A DNA stretch of 58,057 bases from a virus. Numbering within the stretch: position 1 is the first letter of the stretch; every line of letters begins with the position of its first letter. Both the position numbers and the translations under genes were made by a program. Below the pieces are notes generated by a model. It saw nothing but the letters and a program-made list of their open reading frames with translations. It was not told the origin of the DNA and made no database searches. The DNA is taken from positions 1-58,057 of IMG/VR virus record IMGVR_UViG_3300025435_000024. One strand, written 5' to 3'. Positions 49,427-58,057 of this stretch are shown here, piece by piece.

Positions 49427-50326
49427 TTAACGAGAACCTGAAATATCATAAATAACACGACCTTCATTACGAGCTTGGTCAATCATGTCTTCATACTTTT
49501 CAAATTCTTTACCCTTAAGGCTATGAATCCAAGACTCTTTAATCACAGACTTATCTCCATCTACGGAAATGTCTGCTGCTTTAGAGTTAGTTACAGCCTT
49601 AGAAGCTTCTAGATTAGGCTTAGCTGGCTTCTTAGCTGGCTGCTTATCGTTATTAAGCAAGCCCATTTCAGCCTTGTACATAGTAATGACCTTAGCCGCT
49701 GCATGGGGGTCATTATCTTCGTATAGAGCATCCCTAAAGTTCTTAGGCAGTGCTTTAGCCCAGTCATGGAAGGCTGGATCATCACCCAACTCATCCACAT
49801 CAGGATGAAGACTCTTAAGAATGGCCTTAGCTTTATCTGCTGATTCCATATGCAGATTAGTCATAAGCTGGTCTACTTGAGCCTGTAGAGCATTAATCTG
49901 GCTCTCCTGCTCCTGTGCAGCAACACTACGAACTAAAGCATATACGTCAGGGTATTGATTAGCCCAAGCTTGAACTTCATCCTTACTCTTAGGCATTTCC
50001 TTATTAGCTGGAACTTGAGCAGCAGCAATAGAGGCTTTAAGCTCTGCTAATTGCTTATTAAACTCTTTTTCTTGGCGCTGCTGGTGAGCACGTAGATCAC
50101 CATATCGTTTCTTCCAAGTCTGTTCTTCAGGATTAAGTGCTGTTTCCTCTACTTTATTAGTAGTCTCTTCAACAATCTTTTCAACATCAGCAGCAGTAAA
50201 CTTTGTCTTATCTTTTACTGCCACTTGGGGCAATGCGTTATCATCGTCTAGTTCTTGCCTACGATAAGGCTTTGGTTTCATGAACTTAGGCGAAGGGGCA
50301 TTGGTAGCCGCTTCTGTAGTTGTCAT
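49427..50326 (-). CDS. Scaffolding protein
   Basis: The 299-residue protein is highly charged and helical: TAADVEKIVEETTNKVEETA, RYGDLRAHQQRQEKEFNKQL and AELKASIAAAQVPANKEMPK. It sits between portal-side genes and the capsid gene, the normal site of a capsid scaffold. It would guide procapsid assembly and then leave or be cut. There is no protease domain. Confidence 0.8.
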   Translation of the reverse strand: MTTTEAATNAPSPKFMKPKPYRRQELDDDNALPQVAVKDKTKFTAADVEKIVEETTNKVEETALNPEEQTWKKRYGDLRAHQQRQEKEFNKQLAELKASIAAAQVPANKEMPKSKDEVQAWANQYPDVYALVRSVAAQEQESQINALQAQVDQLMTNLHMESADKAKAILKSLHPDVDELGDDPAFHDWAKALPKNFRDALYEDNDPHAAAKVITMYKAEMGLLNNDKQPAKKPAKPNLEASKAVTNSKAADISVDGDKSVIKESWIHSLKGKEFEKYEDMIDQARNEGRVIYDISGSR

Positions 50327-50335
50327 TGTTTAGTA

Positions 50336-51358
50336 TTATTCCTTTCTAAATAGTGGACTGGACTGTTTATATGCTGTTGGCATAATTTGGGGTAATTGAC
50401 TATTAGTATTTGAAGGTGGAATATTACCCGCTTTTAAACCACCTTGTGCCATGAAGTCGTCTTCGTCATCATGTTGATCAAAATTAACATTTTTACTATT
50501 GTAAGTCAAGTCTTTTTCACCCGGCTTCTTAATAATACCACCTTTTTTAAGGTATGGAGACACTACAGTAGTGTTAATATTCTCTCCCCCTTTAGCTTCT
50601 TCATATGCGTCTCTACCACCAGATAGAGTCATATCAGGAGCTTCATTCTCTTCACCAGGGTTTTTACCATCACCATCTTTACGTAATTGACCAGCCATGT
50701 CCATACGAGCTAGACCGACTAATGCCATATCACGCATGTCTGTAAAGAACTTTAATCCCCACCAACGTACTACATTGGCAGGAATAACCATCTCACCCTT
50801 AGACAGCATAGTAGGCTGGTCATCAGCAATCTCTTCTGGTAATGCACCGGGAGGTGGCTCATCTTTAGGCTTTTTGATAATGCCTTTATCCACTTTGCCA
50901 CCTTCTTTCATCATTACACTATTATTATAATCTCCTAGAGCGGCTAAAGCACCGCCGTTAGCAGCGTCTATTGGATTATCAATAGAAGTGCCAATCATAC
51001 TAAAGCCACCACCTTTATCGGCTTTAACAATTCCACCCTGTTTCATCAAAGGGCTACTACGACCAGCTTGTGTAGCTTGATTAAGTGATTGACCAGAGGA
51101 CATACCATCCTTCTGTAATTCATACGCAATAGAATTAGTATGAGTAGGATTAGCCACTTCAGGACTACGCATCATTGGGGGAGGTGTAGTATCAGTAAGT
51201 TCATTAATCTTATCTGTTAATTGCTTCATCTGATCTGTACTAGGAATAGAATTACCCGTCTGAGCAGCACCCGGAACAGTGCTAGTCTCAGTTGCATCAA
51301 ACGTCTTATCAGTAGATAAAGCGTTAGCAGTTGGTCCTAGTTTATGAATCATTCCCAT
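50336..51358 (-). CDS. Conserved virion-region protein, 340 aa
   Basis: The central segment DDQPTMLSKGEMVIPANVVR with WWGLKFFTDMRDMALVGLAR is a conserved block I recall from aquatic phage genomes ('LS.GEfViPadVvryyG.kff..lr'). Flanks are Gly/Lys-rich with 'KKGGIIKKP' and 'MKQGGIVKADKGGG' type motifs. It is likely virion-associated. It precedes the scaffold gene. Confidence 0.65.
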   Translation of the reverse strand: MGMIHKLGPTANALSTDKTFDATETSTVPGAAQTGNSIPSTDQMKQLTDKINELTDTTPPPMMRSPEVANPTHTNSIAYELQKDGMSSGQSLNQATQAGRSSPLMKQGGIVKADKGGGFSMIGTSIDNPIDAANGGALAALGDYNNSVMMKEGGKVDKGIIKKPKDEPPPGALPEEIADDQPTMLSKGEMVIPANVVRWWGLKFFTDMRDMALVGLARMDMAGQLRKDGDGKNPGEENEAPDMTLSGGRDAYEEAKGGENINTTVVSPYLKKGGIIKKPGEKDLTYNSKNVNFDQHDDEDDFMAQGGLKAGNIPPSNTNSQLPQIMPTAYKQSSPLFRKE

Positions 51359-51579
51359 TAGGTTTTTTCATACCTCTTTCGATCATCTAATACATGTTCA
51401 CGAAGCTTTTGCAATACTCGTAATTCTTTTAAAGCACCTTGTGATGCTGGATTAAGATTATTTTCTAATTCATTTCTATGATATTCAATGCGTTCTTTGA
51501 CATAATCTTGTAGTCGTGACATTATATCTATATCATTGACCACTGGTAGAAGTGTCTCCACCATATCTTTGCTGAACAT
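51358..51579 (-). CDS. Small helical protein, 73 aa
   Basis: Charged helices (LLPVVNDIDIMSRLQDYVKE and ELRVLQKLREHVLDDRKRYE). One-base overlap with the next gene. Probably a small head-assembly accessory; unknown. Confidence 0.65.
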   Translation of the reverse strand: MFSKDMVETLLPVVNDIDIMSRLQDYVKERIEYHRNELENNLNPASQGALKELRVLQKLREHVLDDRKRYEKT

Positions 51580-51580
51580 A

Positions 51581-51958
51581 CTATGGCCTATTTTGTGTGG
51601 TGCGAGTAATTACATTAGCCCTACCATAAATATTAATTTTATTAGCACTATCGGCATAAGCTTTAATAGACACGCCACCATTAAATAAATTGTCACCGTC
51701 AAGTACATCCTGAACAATTGAATTGGCTGGAACAACTATGATTACATTGTCTGATGTACTAGTACCACCAAGTTGTAATGTCAGTGTACGACTTACACTG
51801 TCAATATTAGCTGCATATAGATATAGCTGAGTAAAGTATAACCCTGTGGAATCTGTAGGCACAGTATGAATTAAAGTACCAGGAGAAGTAGTTGCTGCTA
51901 CAGCAATAGGTCTACCATTTGTAGAGCCAGACAGAAGTACTGGATTATCTATCGCCAT
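51581..51958 (-). CDS. Small beta-rich virion-type protein, 125 aa
   Basis: The sequence alternates beta strands (LLSGSTNGRPIAVAATTSPG, VSRTLTLQLGGTST and VSIKAYADSANKINIYG). This pattern is like other small decoration or head-fibre modules in this window. It lies directly after the portal gene. Confidence 0.65.
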   Translation of the reverse strand: MAIDNPVLLSGSTNGRPIAVAATTSPGTLIHTVPTDSTGLYFTQLYLYAANIDSVSRTLTLQLGGTSTSDNVIIVVPANSIVQDVLDGDNLFNGGVSIKAYADSANKINIYGRANVITRTTQNRP

Positions 51959-51969
51959 TAGTAAACTCT

Positions 51970-54147
51970 TTATCCTTTAGGAGTGCCAGAAAATCCAGGT
52001 GTAGCTGGTCCTGGTGCTGCTCCCGTGCCGATAGTTCCGCCTCCATTACCGCTAGGTCCTGCTGGAGGTTGTGCACCGTTTTGAGGAGTGTTTTGACCAT
52101 TTGGCGATCCGGCTCCTGCCCCCCCTTGAGGTGGCGAATTAGGCACTTGCTGAGCTTTTGCAAAGATGGCAGCCTGGAGTAAAGCTTCTTCATTAGTGTT
52201 TGTAACCTTATCTGGATCAAGATCAAGAGACTTAGCAATTTCACGTACAATATATGGAAACTTAATAAACGGAGCAAGTTGAGGGTTACTACCAACTTGC
52301 AGGAATGTAGTAAGCCGTTGACTACGTACTTCATTACGCATCAATGACTCAGTGCCACGTGAAATAACTTCTAGATCACCTTTAATGGCAGGATCAAAAT
52401 CAAACTGCATATTCCATGCAAACATAGCCTCACCAAGAGGCTGTAGCAAATAGTCATCAAGGTTTTTTACTACGTTACGAATATTGCCACTAGCAGCACC
52501 CATAATCATACTAATGCCAGATGCAGTACGACCTAAACCAGGACTAATCTGACTATTACCATGTGTGATACTAGGAACGCCAGTAGCTTCATCAGCAATC
52601 TCTCTAGCCTTGTCAAACATCTGCATATTAGATTGGGTGACATTAGGGAATTGATGACTAAAGATAGACTGGCCTGGTGCACCACCATTCTTGTAGAAGA
52701 TTTTACCCGGATAGAATGTCTTATCTTGACCCGGAACAAGAATAGTCTCGTCCATTTCAAAGACTAATGAACCAGACATGACACCATTATCAACAGCCAT
52801 TCGCATGAAGCCGTTCATCAAATCTTGGCTATCTTGCATATTTTCAGCTAAACCAACACCCCACGTAATATATGGTTGCAGTTCATACGGCACAGCATAA
52901 TATGGAATACGTTTAGGAACAAACGGATTCAATACTAAACGTAATACTTCATTGCCACATGCCCATGCATTTACTAGAATTTCATCTAATCCATCGTATT
53001 CAGGCGGAATAGTCAAACCTTGACGTTCAGCAGACTCACGATCAATATTACCCCAGTATTCTAACACTTCGTAGCGTTCAATAGCTGGAATCATAGGAAG
53101 GTCTTGTAATACAGGCTCCCACCATAAACGAGTATAATTAAAACCACCATCAATAACGCGTTCAATAGCATCTGCATCAAATAGAGGACGCTTCTTAAGA
53201 TTACGCAATTGTGTTTTGCTCATCTTATGGCGCTCAATTACATAAGACCATCCTTCAGCATTGCGAGCATCTGGATCGCAGTAAATATTCCAAATTGAAG
53301 GAGCATCGAGTAAAGGCATATGCTTGATACGAGGATTATACGTACCATCATCTTCCCAGTTAGGTAGCTCTTTTTCAAGGGTTAATGGACCTTTCATAAA
53401 CCCAGTACCAAACAAGACCATTTCAAACGCAGTTAAACGCAAATGTTTAGAAGCAGATGACGAATCTAGCTGATCGTGTATCTTTTTTTCCATGCGCTTA
53501 GCAGCAATCATCGCAGGTTCAACTTCAATTTGACCCGGCAACACTGCGTCTTGGAATGTGTTTTGGCTAGTTTTAAATTGTCCTGCTTTATCGGCCATTT
53601 CTTTTGACATTAAGTCACGAAGAATGTGTTCTGTGGCACCAGCAGGAATTTCACGACCATCACCAGGATAGCCGTACGGGCTTTCAGATACGCTGTCATC
53701 CTCTTGAGGAGCACTCTGTTTATCTGTAGGCTGATTAGTATCAATGACAATAGGAGCAGCAACACCATCCGGTAAACGACGAGGTTCTACGCCAATTGGA
53801 AACTTGTTAGCGGAAAACAAAACATCCATAATCTGACTGAATGCAGCCAGTACTTTAGTCTTAGTAATCTTAACAAATACACGACTGCGCTCAGTCTCAA
53901 GAAACTGTGTATCGGGGCCATATAGACCACGATAGTTTCTGTAAGACTGAATCCAGCGTTGTTCAATTGGACGACGAGCTGTCAGGGCACGTTGATAACG
54001 GTCTTGTACAAAACCAATGACACCATTGACTGCTTGAATCTCTGACGCTGATTGATGCTTTAACCCATCATGATCAAACGACATAATCTCGTCAGTGCCA
54101 GGATTTTGCTGCTCTGCTGACTCGCCCGGATTTTTAAAGAGGGCCAT
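51970..54147 (-). CDS. Portal protein
   Basis: The 725-residue protein has a helical lead (VQDRYQRALTARRPIEQRWI), RVFVKITKTKVLAAFSQIMD, LRLTAFEMVLFGTGFMKGPL, IPYYAVPYELQPYITWGVGL, MQDSQDLMNGFMRMAVDNGV and SGISMIMGAASGNIRNVVKN. These fit large podovirus portals that form the dodecameric DNA gate. The C-terminus is Pro/Gly-rich and disordered. It follows the terminase genes. Confidence 0.85.
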   Translation of the reverse strand: MALFKNPGESAEQQNPGTDEIMSFDHDGLKHQSASEIQAVNGVIGFVQDRYQRALTARRPIEQRWIQSYRNYRGLYGPDTQFLETERSRVFVKITKTKVLAAFSQIMDVLFSANKFPIGVEPRRLPDGVAAPIVIDTNQPTDKQSAPQEDDSVSESPYGYPGDGREIPAGATEHILRDLMSKEMADKAGQFKTSQNTFQDAVLPGQIEVEPAMIAAKRMEKKIHDQLDSSSASKHLRLTAFEMVLFGTGFMKGPLTLEKELPNWEDDGTYNPRIKHMPLLDAPSIWNIYCDPDARNAEGWSYVIERHKMSKTQLRNLKKRPLFDADAIERVIDGGFNYTRLWWEPVLQDLPMIPAIERYEVLEYWGNIDRESAERQGLTIPPEYDGLDEILVNAWACGNEVLRLVLNPFVPKRIPYYAVPYELQPYITWGVGLAENMQDSQDLMNGFMRMAVDNGVMSGSLVFEMDETILVPGQDKTFYPGKIFYKNGGAPGQSIFSHQFPNVTQSNMQMFDKAREIADEATGVPSITHGNSQISPGLGRTASGISMIMGAASGNIRNVVKNLDDYLLQPLGEAMFAWNMQFDFDPAIKGDLEVISRGTESLMRNEVRSQRLTTFLQVGSNPQLAPFIKFPYIVREIAKSLDLDPDKVTNTNEEALLQAAIFAKAQQVPNSPPQGGAGAGSPNGQNTPQNGAQPPAGPSGNGGGTIGTGAAPGPATPGFSGTPKG

Positions 54148-54155
54148 AAACTGGC

Positions 54156-54464
54156 TTACTTACCAGCGTTTGCTTCTTTAGCTGCATTGACCATGTAATT
54201 ACGGTCATCAGCCAAATCCCATAGTTTCTTGTATTCGTCTGGTTTCTTACCAGCGCCTTTAATCTTGGCAGCGTCTACGCCATTGATCGGAACATCAGAG
54301 AACTTTTGTTCAATATCAAACTCTTCGCCTTCATAGCCAGCTTTCTTATCTTTAGCGTCTTTTGCGCTAGAAAGTTCACCTTGTGGGACTTGCTTATAAA
54401 TAAAACTATCGCCCAAATTCTTGTATGCTGTATCCAAGAATGCCTTGCTTTCCTTAGTTGCCAT
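54156..54464 (-). CDS. Small charged protein between terminase and portal, 102 aa
   Basis: Lys/Asp/Glu-rich throughout (SSAKDAKDKKAGYEGEEFDI), with a Tyr-rich region. AAGGAGATAGAAT precedes the ATG. Function unknown; small acidic proteins here sometimes assist packaging or head assembly. Confidence 0.65.
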   Translation of the reverse strand: MATKESKAFLDTAYKNLGDSFIYKQVPQGELSSAKDAKDKKAGYEGEEFDIEQKFSDVPINGVDAAKIKGAGKKPDEYKKLWDLADDRNYMVNAAKEANAGK

Positions 54465-54475
54465 ATTCTATCTCC

Positions 54476-56173
54476 TTAATATCCAAATGTTGCATTTGCT
54501 GGTTGCCAAGTCCTATTATGCCGAATGTCCCACGTAGTCCTGTGGTTAGTGTCCGAAGCAAGAGGACGAGACATTACACCATATCTTAATGCGTCATACG
54601 CATGATCTTCCGCCTTTGTGTCAACATCCTCTGGATCAGTTTTGTCAAGAGGCAGAGTAGGCAATGTTCTTATAAGGTTAGCACAAGTATTAAATATTGT
54701 CAAGCGTGGTTTTTTAGTAATTGAATCTATTGCTAGACGCCTATGTACTTCCATTTTACCAGATATACGACTATTTCTAGCACCTTGTGCTGCCACTCGA
54801 CCAGATGGTTTCCATCTACATCCCATCTTATTCATTGTCTCGGCTATACTTGGGCCAATATCACCACGCCTAGACCAAGCAGATACGTCAAGCACTCCAT
54901 AAGACACGTATTCAGATTGCTCCAAATCCATAACTTTATTGCCAACTTCTGTAGCATTTAATCCTCTAAAGTATAACTCTCTGTATACAATGAGTTCATT
55001 GTCTGGGCTGACTGCAAACCACAATACACATCCGGGTGAGCTAAATCCCCAGTCTGCTCCTCTAAATCGAGTCCAGTGTTCAGGAATCTTGTATGGTTGA
55101 ACCACGTGTACAAGTCTGCTGAACTCTTGAAATGCTGCCCCTTCCACAATGTCCCAGTCACCTTCAAGCAGTCTTCGACGTTGTGCTTCTGGCAAAGAGA
55201 GCAGGTTGGTTTCGTAGTCACCTGATTCATAGAGATGGGGGTTATCACTCAATTTAGCAGGAATAAACCTACGCTTAAACAATGGCTGACCAGCTTTAGC
55301 ATGATTAGGTGGATACTCTAGTGTCTCACCAGTCTCAATATTAGTAGCCCAAAACGCTTGGCCCGGTACAGCAGGATCAATAAACATCTTACGAACCCAC
55401 CAAGCACCCACATTACCGGGGTTACAAGAAGCTCGCATACATAATGGTAAAGTAGGATCAGCAGACCGTAAACGAGAACGCATATATTCCCAAGCATAAG
55501 GGGTAGACCAATGCGTAAGCTCGTCAAACCCAATCCAATTGAATGCCTGACCAGTGTAACGTAATACGTCATCGTCCCTGTCCAAGTAAGTAAGCCAGAT
55601 CATAGCCCCTGAAGGAAAGGTCCATGTAGATTTCTGCTCTGACCACTTAGCTCCGGGGTAAGCTTTAGGATATATCTCCTTAGTCTTACTTACAATTTCG
55701 CGTAATTCGTCATTAGTATGACGTAAAAGCAATGCCCTATGGTTAGGATTAGCACAATAACGCAATGGATCAACGATCATAGCCATCGTTTTACCACCAC
55801 CAGCAGCCCCACCATACAGTACTTCACGCTCGCTAGAAGCTAAAAAGTCAGTCTGTGGACCCTCATTTGGCACAAAAATGACCGCATCTGGATCTGTTTT
55901 TATGTCTTCAATCAGCGATTCTGGAGCTAAATCAAGCTCGTTTGTCTCAATTATAGCTGTTTTACTAGTCTTTTTAGCTATTTTTTCCAGCTTTTCAATG
56001 GCTGAAAGGTCTTTTTTAGCCTCTTTTACCAGTTTTGATACTTCGCCAGTAGCTTTTCTAGCCCTTTTTACTTCTTTATTAGCCTGAAACTTACGTCTTT
56101 CCGCCTTTGTAACAAGTTGCTTAGTACTAACCTTCTTTTTAAGCGGTGGCGGTGGAGGTAGTTCGTTTGGCAC
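54476..56173 (-). CDS. terL: Terminase large subunit
   Basis: The 565-residue motor has a basic coiled N-terminus (1-70), Walker A YGGAAGGGKTM (residues 120-130), Walker B-like FNWIGFDELTHW, coupling SCNPGN and a RNase H-type nuclease domain with RGADWGFSSPG, YGVLDVSAW and KAEDHAYDALRYGVM. It packages DNA into the procapsid. Small subunit and portal genes flank it, in the usual order. Confidence 0.92.
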   Translation of the reverse strand: MPNELPPPPPLKKKVSTKQLVTKAERRKFQANKEVKRARKATGEVSKLVKEAKKDLSAIEKLEKIAKKTSKTAIIETNELDLAPESLIEDIKTDPDAVIFVPNEGPQTDFLASSEREVLYGGAAGGGKTMAMIVDPLRYCANPNHRALLLRHTNDELREIVSKTKEIYPKAYPGAKWSEQKSTWTFPSGAMIWLTYLDRDDDVLRYTGQAFNWIGFDELTHWSTPYAWEYMRSRLRSADPTLPLCMRASCNPGNVGAWWVRKMFIDPAVPGQAFWATNIETGETLEYPPNHAKAGQPLFKRRFIPAKLSDNPHLYESGDYETNLLSLPEAQRRRLLEGDWDIVEGAAFQEFSRLVHVVQPYKIPEHWTRFRGADWGFSSPGCVLWFAVSPDNELIVYRELYFRGLNATEVGNKVMDLEQSEYVSYGVLDVSAWSRRGDIGPSIAETMNKMGCRWKPSGRVAAQGARNSRISGKMEVHRRLAIDSITKKPRLTIFNTCANLIRTLPTLPLDKTDPEDVDTKAEDHAYDALRYGVMSRPLASDTNHRTTWDIRHNRTWQPANATFGY

Positions 56174-56528
56174 GTTTTAAAACTTTGTCAATTTTGTTTT
56201 TATTAAGGGTTGTGAAGCGTTTAGCTTCTCTTTTAGCCTTACGTTCTGCTAAAAGTTTCTTATGCATATAGAAAATCATTTGTCGAGTGCAGGATTTACC
56301 TGTAGCAGCCTGTAACCATATAGCTGCATCTTTATAACTTGCACCTTTTTCCACATATTCCATAGTCTTACGTAGACATTTAAGGTTATGCTGGTTTAAA
56401 AGTAGATACTGAGGATCATCAGGGTCTTCATCATAGATGAATGGCTTGCCTAATCCTGTTGTCCATGCAATACTTTTTGGAACTGTACCTTCTACAATGT
56501 CCCAAACGCTTATTTTAGTGTTCTTCAT
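56139..56528 (-). CDS. Small basic HTH-like protein, 129 aa
   Basis: The core KGASYKDAAIWLQAATGKSC followed by TRQMIFYMHKKLLAERKAKR looks like a recombinase-type helix-turn-helix with an exposed basic helix. It overlaps TerS and TerL coding ends. It may bind DNA during packaging initiation; no direct evidence. Confidence 0.6.
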   Translation of the reverse strand: MKNTKISVWDIVEGTVPKSIAWTTGLGKPFIYDEDPDDPQYLLLNQHNLKCLRKTMEYVEKGASYKDAAIWLQAATGKSCTRQMIFYMHKKLLAERKAKREAKRFTTLNKNKIDKVLKRAKRTTSTATA

Positions 56529-56886
56529 TCTGTTTTGGAGGTAAAAATACTATACCGAGCTGAGCACCGGATACAGTTTGTACCCTCTCCCTCTTAGTTA
56601 GACCAATGCGGTCAAGAATTTGTTTAGCAGCTTCTAATCGTTTCTCTGAACCTGGTTCAATGGCTTCATCACCCATCATATTAACCATTTTACGAGCAGC
56701 ATCTGGAGCATGTTGAGCCAACCACATCTCTGTAGCTTCTACAATTTGCTCACGAATAGCTTGATTTAGGTTAGATACAGCACCGGGATGATAACCAGCC
56801 TTCTTAGCGGCTTCCATAACAGGCAAACCTTCAAAGACTAGATATTGAATGTACGCTTGTTGCTTGTCTGTTAGCTTATCAGCCAT
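56515..56886 (-). CDS. terS: Terminase small subunit
   Basis: The 123-residue protein opens LTDKQQAYIQYLVFEGLPVM then EAAKKAGYHPGAVSNLNQ, a helix-turn-helix as in TerS proteins. A helical middle (GSEKRLEAAKQILDRIGLTK) and a beta end follow. It would recognise the packaging site and load TerL. Position upstream of terL agrees. Confidence 0.8.
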   Translation of the reverse strand: MADKLTDKQQAYIQYLVFEGLPVMEAAKKAGYHPGAVSNLNQAIREQIVEATEMWLAQHAPDAARKMVNMMGDEAIEPGSEKRLEAAKQILDRIGLTKRERVQTVSGAQLGIVFLPPKQNEEH

Positions 56887-57130
56887 GACATTGCCACTTT
56901 CTTAGAGACTTGTTAATGCGAGAGTTAGGATCATTCTTAGTCTTTTCTGATGTAAGCTTAGCTTTCATACCAGACATACGAGCACAGAATGATTTCTTAC
57001 GAGGTCCACCTTCTGGCTGTGGTGCTTTAAGGTGTCCACCAGTAGCTTTATTATAAGAGGCACGTCCTTTGGCGTTTAAACCACCTGACTCGTCTTTACC
57101 TTCTTTACGTTGCCATGCAGGACTAGCCAT
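56879..57130 (-). CDS. DUF6321-like conserved phage protein, 83 aa
   Basis: The phrase WQRKEGKDESGGLNAKGRAS, then KKSFCARMSGMKAKL and NDPNSRINKSLRKWQC, is a highly conserved small phage protein (DUF6321 as I recall) often near terminase genes. No function is known. One-base overlap with the next. Confidence 0.75.
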   Translation of the reverse strand: MASPAWQRKEGKDESGGLNAKGRASYNKATGGHLKAPQPEGGPRKKSFCARMSGMKAKLTSEKTKNDPNSRINKSLRKWQCHG

Positions 57131-57453
57131 TAGCTATGCTTCCAATGTTTAGCATTCTCTGCAAATGTAGCTCGCTTACGTTCAGCAGGGTCTTTACTAT
57201 GTTTAGCTTCAGCAAGCTTTTTAGCAGGAATAGGTTTACTAGATGGAACACCTAAGTCTTTGTGTAAAAGACCTTTATGAGATTCCTCAATCTTAATACC
57301 ACCTTTTTTAAGACCTAAACCATTAAGACCCATACCACGAGGTGTAGTCTTATATGTTTTACCTGACTCTAAAAGTTTTAAGCTATTAAGACCAGTCTTT
57401 ACGTTACTGGACTTTGGAGCATCTTTACGTAATGGAGGTAAATTGGTCCTCAT
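57130..57453 (-). CDS. Basic hypothetical protein, 107 aa
   Basis: Lys-rich protein with short motifs such as KTYKTTPRGMGLNGLGLKKG. It is coupled to its upstream gene by a 4-base overlap. Likely a virion- or packaging-associated small basic protein. Confidence 0.6.
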   Translation of the reverse strand: MRTNLPPLRKDAPKSSNVKTGLNSLKLLESGKTYKTTPRGMGLNGLGLKKGGIKIEESHKGLLHKDLGVPSSKPIPAKKLAEAKHSKDPAERKRATFAENAKHWKHS

Positions 57454-57695
57454 TTGATGCTCCTATTCTTAGATTTGCTTAAAACTCTTAGATTAGAACG
57501 TGCGTTATTAGTAGTGTTGTGGTTCTTGTGATCCACATCCTTACCATCACCTTTGGAAACTAATCCTGCTTTAGCTAATTTAGCACGAGCAGCGTTACGA
57601 CCAGCCCTACGTTCTTTTTGAGTTTCAGTTGACTGATACTTCTTATCGTAGCTGTAGTCTCGTCCGTCAGCTTTATTTACGCCGCCTCTAGGCAT
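57450..57695 (-). CDS. HNH-like small basic protein, 81 aa
   Basis: The product opens MPRGGVNKADGRDYSYDKKY and ends with an HNH-like patch: DGKDVDHKNHNTTNNARSNL then RVLSKSKNRS. This small conserved phage protein is found next to terminase genes; its Asp-His and Asn residues could form a nuclease site that aids packaging, but it is short. It overlaps its neighbour. Confidence 0.65.
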   Translation of the reverse strand: MPRGGVNKADGRDYSYDKKYQSTETQKERRAGRNAARAKLAKAGLVSKGDGKDVDHKNHNTTNNARSNLRVLSKSKNRSIK

Positions 57696-58045
57696 TATTT
57701 CTTTGCAGCATAGTCTTTAGTGTGTGCAGCAACAACTACACCACCTGATTTCATCTTAGCTCCACCACCACACATTTTGCAGCTGCATTTGTCTGGATGT
57801 GCTTTAGAACCTTGAAAAGACCCATTAACTTTGCTAAAACCAGCCTTACCCTTTTTACCAGTTAAAGAACCTGGTTTGCCATCAGACATACCACCCTTTT
57901 TCATACCTTGAGGCATACCAGGCATAGCACCAGGAGCACCGCCAGGAGCACCAGTAGGTGATGGCATAGGCACAGGAGCAGCAACTGTCTTACGAGCTAC
58001 AGCCAAACCTTTAGGAACAGAATTAGGACCACGAGGACCGCGCAT
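57695..58045 (-). CDS. Gly/Pro/Lys-rich protein with Cys cluster, 116+ aa, probably extends past window edge
   Basis: From the ATG at 58045 the product is MRGPRGPNSVPKGLAVARKT, then Pro/Gly/Met-rich PGGAPGAMPGMPQGMKKGG, and a C-terminal DKCSCKMCGGG cluster. The frame stays open to the window edge with Ala-Arg-Gly-Gly just before the Met, and many related phage proteins start MARGGMRG. The true start codon may therefore lie just outside the window. Function unknown. Confidence 0.65.
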   Translation of the reverse strand: MRGPRGPNSVPKGLAVARKTVAAPVPMPSPTGAPGGAPGAMPGMPQGMKKGGMSDGKPGSLTGKKGKAGFSKVNGSFQGSKAHPDKCSCKMCGGGAKMKSGGVVVAAHTKDYAAKK

Positions 58046-58057
58046 ACCGCCACGAGC

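Noticed and set aside
51945-52334. A 129-codon minus-strand frame at the end of the portal gene
   Set aside because: It lies in another frame of the low-complexity portal C-terminus and is Leu-rich as expected for a shadow frame.

Overview
This window reads as an essentially complete genome of a lytic, tailed, short-tail (podovirus-type) bacteriophage. It carries portal, scaffold, capsid, a P22/T7-like adaptor and nozzle, ejection-type internal proteins, both terminase subunits and a lysis cassette. It has no integrase, no repressor and no phage RNA polymerase. Promoter-like sites are of the host sigma-70 type. A lipoprotein o-spanin nested in an i-spanin gene points to a Gram-negative host. 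A 700-residue (without intein) family A DNA polymerase with a DnaJ-type zinc insert, together with class II RNR, ThyX and MazG, recalls the HMO-2011-type phages of aquatic Proteobacteria; that affiliation is inferred from memory of the family.

Layout: an intergenic region of about 2 kb (4948-6998) separates two divergent transcription units. To the right, 6999-34343 is all plus strand: about 15 small early genes, rIIA/rIIB, an AT-rich HNH cassette, replication genes (primase, helicase, family A polymerase, SSB, two PD-(D/E)XK nucleases), nucleotide metabolism (MazG-type, class II RNR, ThyX) and a proteasome-like Ntn hydrolase. To the left, all genes are minus strand: adhesin and tail-fibre genes (1-4947). 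At the other end, 58045-34333 is also minus strand: packaging, head, tail, ejection and lysis. If the ends are joined, the minus-strand genes form one late unit running from the promoter near 4990 through the ends to the lysis cassette. The two units converge with an 11-bp overlap of stop codons at 34333-34343.

The window is rich in mobile and RNA elements. There are three LAGLIDADG inteins (one in DNA polymerase, two in RNR) that all end in Gly-Asn instead of His-Asn. An ORF-less group I intron of about 265 nt interrupts the major capsid gene, with P1 and P10 pairings that fix both splice sites. Just upstream lies an HNH endonuclease gene broken by one in-frame stop. A second HNH remnant has truncated a methyltransferase-like gene, and an intact third HNH gene has its own promoter. 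The divergent intergenic region holds a candidate large structured non-coding RNA of about 640 nt with its own promoter and intrinsic terminator, followed by a second promoter, tandem operator-like repeats and a hairpin-rich leader. A tRNA locus holds tRNA-Thr(UGU), a 76-nt tRNA-Pro(UGG)-like sequence with an aberrant T-loop, and further folded RNA between them.

All functional names come from motif recognition by eye; no database search was run.
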